Below are positions 6,776 through 10,200 of a DNA stretch of 10,200 nt, one piece after another; within the stretch, counting starts at the first letter, position 1, and each line of letters starts with the position of its first letter. The position numbers were made by a program, and so were the translations under genes. The DNA lies in the NCBI GenBank assembly GCA_050732935.1, contig JBOHRW010000240.1, forward strand, positions 1 to 10,200. Direction: 5' to 3'. The notes beneath the pieces are model-generated. The model was not told the DNA's origin. It worked only from the letters and a program-made list of their open reading frames with translations, and made no database searches. Source of the DNA: DASRVA01 sp050732935. Its GTDB lineage: Bacteria > Gemmatimonadota > Gemmatimonadetes > JACCXV01 > JAHWKZ01.

Positions 6776-8146
6776 TCACGTCTCCAGCTCGTGCCGCTTG
6801 AGACGGCGGTAGAACGCGCTCCGGCTCAAGCCCAGGGCCTCCGCCGCCCGGCTGACGTTGCCGTCGTGGCGTGAAAGAGCCTTCTCGACCAGCAGGCGCT
6901 CGGCCTCGTCCAGGGTCATCTGCTCCAGCCGCGGGGAACGCACCGGCAGGCGGTCGAGGCCGAGGGTCTCCTCCTCCACCCGCTCGCCGTCCGCCAGCAG
7001 GACCGCCCGCTCGACCGCGTGCTGGAGCTCGCGGACGTTGCCCGGCCAGGTATGGCCCTCGAGCGCCCGCATCGCGCCCGCCGCGAACTCCAGCGGCCCC
7101 TTTCCATAGTGGCGCCTGCGCTGGCCGAGAAAGTATTCCGCCAGAGGGGCGATGTCCTCGCGCCGGTCCCTGAGCGGCGGGAGTCGTATCTCGACCGTGT
7201 TCAGCCGGTACAGCAGGTCCTCGCGAAAGGCGTCCCCGGCCACCGCGGCGGCCAGGTCGGAGTTGGTGGCGGAGATGACCCGCACGTCGACCCGGCGCGT
7301 CTTCGAGGAGCCGACCGGCTGAAGCTCGCCGCTCTCGATCACCCTGAGGAGTCGGGCCTGCTGGGGGAGAGGCATGTTCCCGATCTCGTCGAGAAAGAGG
7401 GTACCGCCGTCCGCCAGCTCGAAGTAACCGACCCGGTCCGTCTGGGCGTCGGTGAAGGCGCCCTTCACGTGACCGAACAGCTCGCTTTCGAACACCCCTT
7501 CCGACAGACCGCCCGCGTTGACGGGGACGAACGAACGCCCGGCGCGATTCGAACGGGCGTGAAGCCGTCGCGCCACCACCTCCTTGCCGGTCCCCGGCTC
7601 GCCCATGATCAGGACGTTGGCGTCCGACGGGCCGATCCGTTCGATCAAGGCGAGAACCGGCCGCATGGCGCGCGACCCGGCGATCAGCTCGGGGACGTCG
7701 TCTCCCTCCCGCAGAAGCCGGTTCTCGGACTCCAGCCGCCGCGTCTCGACCAGCGCTCTGTGGAGTTCGACCTGGTTCCGGACGGTGGCCAGCAGGCGCT
7801 CGTTGTCCCATGGCTTCTCGACATAGTCGCGGGCCCCCCGCCGCATCGCCTCGACCGCACTGTCGATGCTCCCCCACGCCGTCATGACGATGATGGGAAG
7901 CGACTCGTCAATCGTCCGGATGCGCCCCACCAGATCCAGCCCCTCGCGGCCGGAGGTCGTGTCGCGGGCGTAGTTGAGATCGATCAGGACGGCATCGAAG
8001 TCGTTGGACTCGATGGCGTCGAGCGCCGCCGGCGGCGAGGCGGCCGTCTCGATCGCGAAGCCTTCGTCCTTGAGGAGCAGCCGGAGCGCCTCGCGGATGT
8101 CCGCCTGATCGTCGGCGACCAGGATGCGCGGCGCGGTGCGGGTCAC
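6776..8146 (-). CDS. NtrC-family sigma-54-dependent response regulator
   Basis: A 456-residue protein from a GTG at 8144-8146. It has a receiver domain (Asp12, Asp13; phosphoacceptor Asp56 in VLIDLNYARD; Thr89; Lys111). An AAA+ sigma-54 activation domain follows: Walker A GEPGTGKE 182-189, GAFTDA 229-234 at the sigma-54-contact loop, Walker B LFLDEIG 250-256, WPGNVREL 367-374. A C-terminal Fis-type helix-turn-helix (about 430-450, GNVSRAAEALGLSRSAFYRR) ends it. The contact loop has Asp in place of the second Gly of the usual GAFTGA. The loop after Asp56 is longer than usual. An in-frame ATG at 8216-8218 would add 24 low-complexity Ser/Arg-rich residues and overlap the ATPase gene. The later start places the first receiver strand at the normal position, so I prefer it. 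It presumably activates a sigma-54 promoter, possibly its own operon's, upstream of the window. Confidence 0.93.
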   Translation of the reverse strand: MTRTAPRILVADDQADIREALRLLLKDEGFAIETAASPPAALDAIESNDFDAVLIDLNYARDTTSGREGLDLVGRIRTIDESLPIIVMTAWGSIDSAVEAMRRGARDYVEKPWDNERLLATVRNQVELHRALVETRRLESENRLLREGDDVPELIAGSRAMRPVLALIERIGPSDANVLIMGEPGTGKEVVARRLHARSNRAGRSFVPVNAGGLSEGVFESELFGHVKGAFTDAQTDRVGYFELADGGTLFLDEIGNMPLPQQARLLRVIESGELQPVGSSKTRRVDVRVISATNSDLAAAVAGDAFREDLLYRLNTVEIRLPPLRDRREDIAPLAEYFLGQRRRHYGKGPLEFAAGAMRALEGHTWPGNVRELQHAVERAVLLADGERVEEETLGLDRLPVRSPRLEQMTLDEAERLLVEKALSRHDGNVSRAAEALGLSRSAFYRRLKRHELET

Positions 8147-8162
8147 GGCCCGGCGGCGCGGG

Positions 8163-8834
8163 TCACGCGCCCGGCTCGATGATCCAGCCGTCCTCGAGCT
8201 CGATGATGCGGTCGCCATAGGCGGCTACGGTCTCGTCGTGGGTGACCTGGACGATCGTCGTCCCCTCATCGTTCAGGCGCTCGAGGAGCTCCATGATCCG
8301 GTGCCCCTGTCGGCTGTGGAGGCTTCCGGTCGGCTCGTCCGCCAGGATCAGCTCGGGCCGCGCGATCACCGCCCGGGCGACGGCCACCAGCTGCTGCTGG
8401 CCGCCCGAGAGCTGCGAGGGGTAGAGGTCCTTCTTCCCCACGATCTGGAACTCGTCCAGGATCTCGGCCACCCGGGACTGCCGCTCGCTCCGCTTGACGT
8501 CACGGTAGCTCAGCGGAATCTCCAGGTTCTCGTAGACGGTCAGATCGTCCAGCAGGTGGAACTGCTGAAAGACGAAGCCGATGTACCGCTTGTGGAGCGC
8601 CTGCCGCTGTTTCGGCTTGATGTCGTGAACCGCGTGCTCCAGGAAGCGGTATTCGCCCGTCCACTCGCCGTCCAGCATACCGAGGATCGCCAGCAGCGTC
8701 GACTTCCCGGCCCCCGACGGTCCCATGATGGTGACGAACTCGCCGGGCTGGACGCGGGCGTGGATCTGCCGCAGGACGAAGGTCCGGCCGGCGCCGACGG
8801 GGTACGACTTTTCTATGTTGGTGAGCTCGATCAT
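8163..8834 (-). CDS. ABC transporter ATP-binding protein (LolD/MacB type)
   Basis: A 223-residue nucleotide-binding subunit of the LolD/MacB/FtsE class. Walker A is GPSGAGKST (38-46), the Q-loop is FVFQQFHLL (Gln90/91), the signature is LSGGQQQ (142-148), Walker B is LILADEPTG (162-170) and the switch His is 199 (QVTHD). The D-loop reads GSLHS where GNLDS is usual, so Asp is replaced by His. I recall GNLHS-type D-loops in related ATPases of Acidobacteria-like genomes, so this is probably a subfamily trait. The ATG (8832-8834) lies 9 bases after the preceding stop, with a partial AGGG ribosome site. It probably powers the ADOP/MacB-like permease encoded two genes upstream in the operon, in mechanotransmission-type export across the envelope. 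Confidence 0.95.
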   Translation of the reverse strand: MIELTNIEKSYPVGAGRTFVLRQIHARVQPGEFVTIMGPSGAGKSTLLAILGMLDGEWTGEYRFLEHAVHDIKPKQRQALHKRYIGFVFQQFHLLDDLTVYENLEIPLSYRDVKRSERQSRVAEILDEFQIVGKKDLYPSQLSGGQQQLVAVARAVIARPELILADEPTGSLHSRQGHRIMELLERLNDEGTTIVQVTHDETVAAYGDRIIELEDGWIIEPGA

Positions 8835-8843
8835 TCGTGCGCC

Positions 8844-9356
8844 CTATTGGCCGGTCGGCCCAGCCTCGGTCGCCGGCGGCCGGAGTTCCCACAGGACATT
8901 CACGATCTTCCATCCCTCCTCCGTCTGCACCAGGTGCAGATAGTCCACCCAGCCATCGGCATCCACGCGCACGCTGGCGGCACGGCCGAAGATGTCCAGG
9001 ATGTTGACATCGGCGCGCCGAGGGCCGGGCGCATCCGCTCCGCCGCCCCGACGCGTGGCGTCAACCAGCTCCATGGCGGTCATCTCGACGAGCGGTATGG
9101 GGGCACCCAGCTCGGAGCCCAGGATCCGCTTCTCCAGTCGTGGATGGAGCGCCCGCTTCATGCGCTCTTCGTCGCCCTCGTACCAGCCTTCGATGTAATC
9201 GAGCGCCGCCTGCCGGATGGCGGTCGAATCCGCCAGCGTGGCGGGGACGGGTTCGCCGGGACTCTGTCCCTGCACGGGCACCGCCGCAAGCGCCAATGCC
9301 GGCAGAACGACCAGCAGCGTGCCGGTGATCCGTGGACACCTCCAACTTCCACTCAT
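8844..9356 (-). CDS. Secreted NTF2-like (lumazine-binding-type) protein
   Basis: A 170-residue protein with a Sec-type signal peptide: a basic start, a hydrophobic core at about 11-28 (TGTLLVVLPALALAAVPV) and probable cleavage near VQG-Q at residue 30. No lipobox Cys is present. The mature part begins with an NTF2-like helix (IRQAALDYIEGWYEGDEERM, then KRALHPRLEKR). It ends in beta strands (ADVNILDIFGRAASVRV, YLHLVQTEEGWKIVNVLWEL), as in the putative lumazine-binding branch of the NTF2-like superfamily. No catalytic residues can be assigned. Such proteins may bind a small ligand or act enzymatically; the location would be periplasmic. The gene sits between the permease and ATPase genes, 9 bases from each. 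This suggests it assists the transporter, though that is inference. Confidence 0.82.
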   Translation of the reverse strand: MSGSWRCPRITGTLLVVLPALALAAVPVQGQSPGEPVPATLADSTAIRQAALDYIEGWYEGDEERMKRALHPRLEKRILGSELGAPIPLVEMTAMELVDATRRGGGADAPGPRRADVNILDIFGRAASVRVDADGWVDYLHLVQTEEGWKIVNVLWELRPPATEAGPTGQ

Positions 9357-9367
9357 CAGAACCTCCT
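9357..9367 (-). promoter_or_regulatory. Strong ribosome binding site overlapping the permease stop
   Basis: The minus strand reads TAGGAGGTTCTG before the ATG at 9354-9356. A full AGGAGG lies 5 bases from the start and shares two bases with the TAG stop of the permease gene. It fixes the start of the NTF2-like gene and is the strongest ribosome site in the window, most others being weak. It implies translation of the NTF2-like protein at least as high as that of its operon neighbours. Confidence 0.75.
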
Positions 9368-10200
9368 ATTCGTTGCGCAACGCGATTACGGGATCGACGC
9401 CCGCCGCTCGCCTCGCGGGCAGCCAGGCGGCCAGCCAGCCGGTCGCCGCGAGGAGCACGAGGCCGAGGGCGAAGATGACCGGGTCCACCGGACTCACCTC
9501 GTAGAGCAGGCTCCGCATGAGCCGGGTGAGGGCGAGCGCCCCGATCACCCCGGCCGCGATGCCGGCCATCACCATCCCCATGGCGTTCCGTATGACCGCG
9601 CTGCGCACGGTGGCGGGCGCGGCGCCCAGCGCCAGACGGATACCGATCTCCCGAAGGCGATGGCGGGTGATGAAGCTGATCAGACCGTAGATCCCGATCA
9701 CCGCCAGCATCAGCGCAAGGACCGAGAACACGCCCAGGAGCGACAGGTGGAATCGTCGCTCCACGAGCGTCCCGGAGACGATGTCCTCGAGTGCGGCGGA
9801 CTGGTCGATCGACTGGCCCGGATCGATCTGCCAGATCTGCTCGCGCAGGGTGGGTAGAAGGGCGGATGCATCGGTCCGGGTCCGGACGACGAAGGTGACG
9901 TGGCCCGTGCCGGACTGGGCGTACGGGACGTAGAGCTCCGGCCTCGGATCGCTTTCGAGCGTGGTCGGCCGGACGTCGCGGATGACGCCCACGATCTCGC
10001 GCGTGGCGGGAGCGCTCATCACGCCTATCGTGACCCGCTGACCGACCGGGTCCTCGCCGGCGAAGAAGCGCCGCGCCAGGGTCTCGTTGATCAGCGCCAC
10101 TCGGGCGGCATCCTCCCGGTCTCGGTCGGTGAACATGCGTCCCCGAACGAGCGGGATCCCCATCACCTGGAAGTAGTCCGGCGAGGCCGTCGTCGTAAAG
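9366..10200 (-). CDS. ADOP/MacB-like ABC permease, C-terminal part (5' end outside window)
   Basis: The frame stays open to the right edge (residues FTTTASPDYFQVMGIPLVRG at 10200-10141), so the apparent GTG start at 10166 is not real. The visible 277 residues contain the end of a MacB-type periplasmic core domain: YFQVMGIPLVRGRMFTDRD, INETLARRFFAGEDPVGQRV, VGVIRDVRP, ELYVPYAQ. An FtsX domain follows with three membrane segments, including LGVFSVLALMLAVIGIYGLI. REIGIRLALGA lies just after the first segment. The protein ends at ARRAAGVDPVIALRNE. This combination is typical of the long duplicated permeases called ADOP and of MacB relatives. Family members move substrates or drive envelope processes with a separate ATPase; here a LolD-type ATPase gene lies two genes downstream. 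Whether the full protein is the roughly 800-residue duplicated form cannot be seen. Confidence 0.9.
   Translation of the reverse strand, partial: FTTTASPDYFQVMGIPLVRGRMFTDRDREDAARVALINETLARRFFAGEDPVGQRVTIGVMSAPATREIVGVIRDVRPTTLESDPRPELYVPYAQSGTGHVTFVVRTRTDASALLPTLREQIWQIDPGQSIDQSAALEDIVSGTLVERRFHLSLLGVFSVLALMLAVIGIYGLISFITRHRLREIGIRLALGAAPATVRSAVIRNAMGMVMAGIAAGVIGALALTRLMRSLLYEVSPVDPVIFALGLVLLAATGWLAAWLPARRAAGVDPVIALRNE

Noticed and set aside
5540..6874. 444-codon plus-strand open frame
   Set aside because: It is antisense to the histidine kinase, with low-complexity Gln/Arg/Pro-rich sequence and no domain.
8124..9857. 577-codon plus-strand open frame
   Set aside because: It is antisense to the ATPase, NTF2-like and permease genes, whose motifs are intact. 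The translation has no family features.

Overview
The window is GC-rich (about 75% in a counted line of the peptidase genes, 2041-2100). Almost all genes lie on the minus strand. Several features suggest an uncultured Gemmatimonadota or Acidobacteriota-type bacterium: an ADOP/MacB-like permease with a LolD-type ATPase, an NtrC-like regulator with its kinase, a Tat-exported TldD, and frequent GTG starts. This assignment comes from gene content only.

Positions 1-1230 are accessory. The left edge holds the last 32 codons of an ISAzo13-type transposase. It abuts the 3' remnant of an IS1-like transposase in the same orientation, which looks like one insertion sequence landed inside another. A strong hairpin (398-428) separates this remnant from a convergent minus-strand DUF3800 gene (435-1193), whose GC content is clearly lower than that of the rest. 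About 210 bases without a recognisable gene (1227-1436) separate this island from the conserved block.

Positions 1437-4353 carry a tldD-pmbA pair on the minus strand, a TldD/TldE metallopeptidase. The TldD subunit starts with a twin-arginine signal; the PmbA/TldE subunit has none.

Positions 4433-10200 form one tightly packed minus-strand operon that enters from beyond the right edge. In transcription order it encodes: an ADOP/MacB-like permease (5' end outside the window), a secreted NTF2-like protein, a LolD/MacB-type ATPase, an NtrC-family sigma-54 response regulator, a membrane sensor kinase, a small SpoT-type HD hydrolase and a membrane-anchored Coa1-like protein. Gaps between these genes are 3 to 16 bases, with one 11-base overlap. 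The likely logic is an envelope-stress or export module: the kinase and regulator control a MacB-type transporter, and an alarmone hydrolase is co-transcribed. The tldD-pmbA pair follows after 79 bases and may be read through or have its own promoter.

No rRNA, tRNA or CRISPR array was seen. The very long plus-strand open frames opposite these genes are antisense artefacts of high GC.
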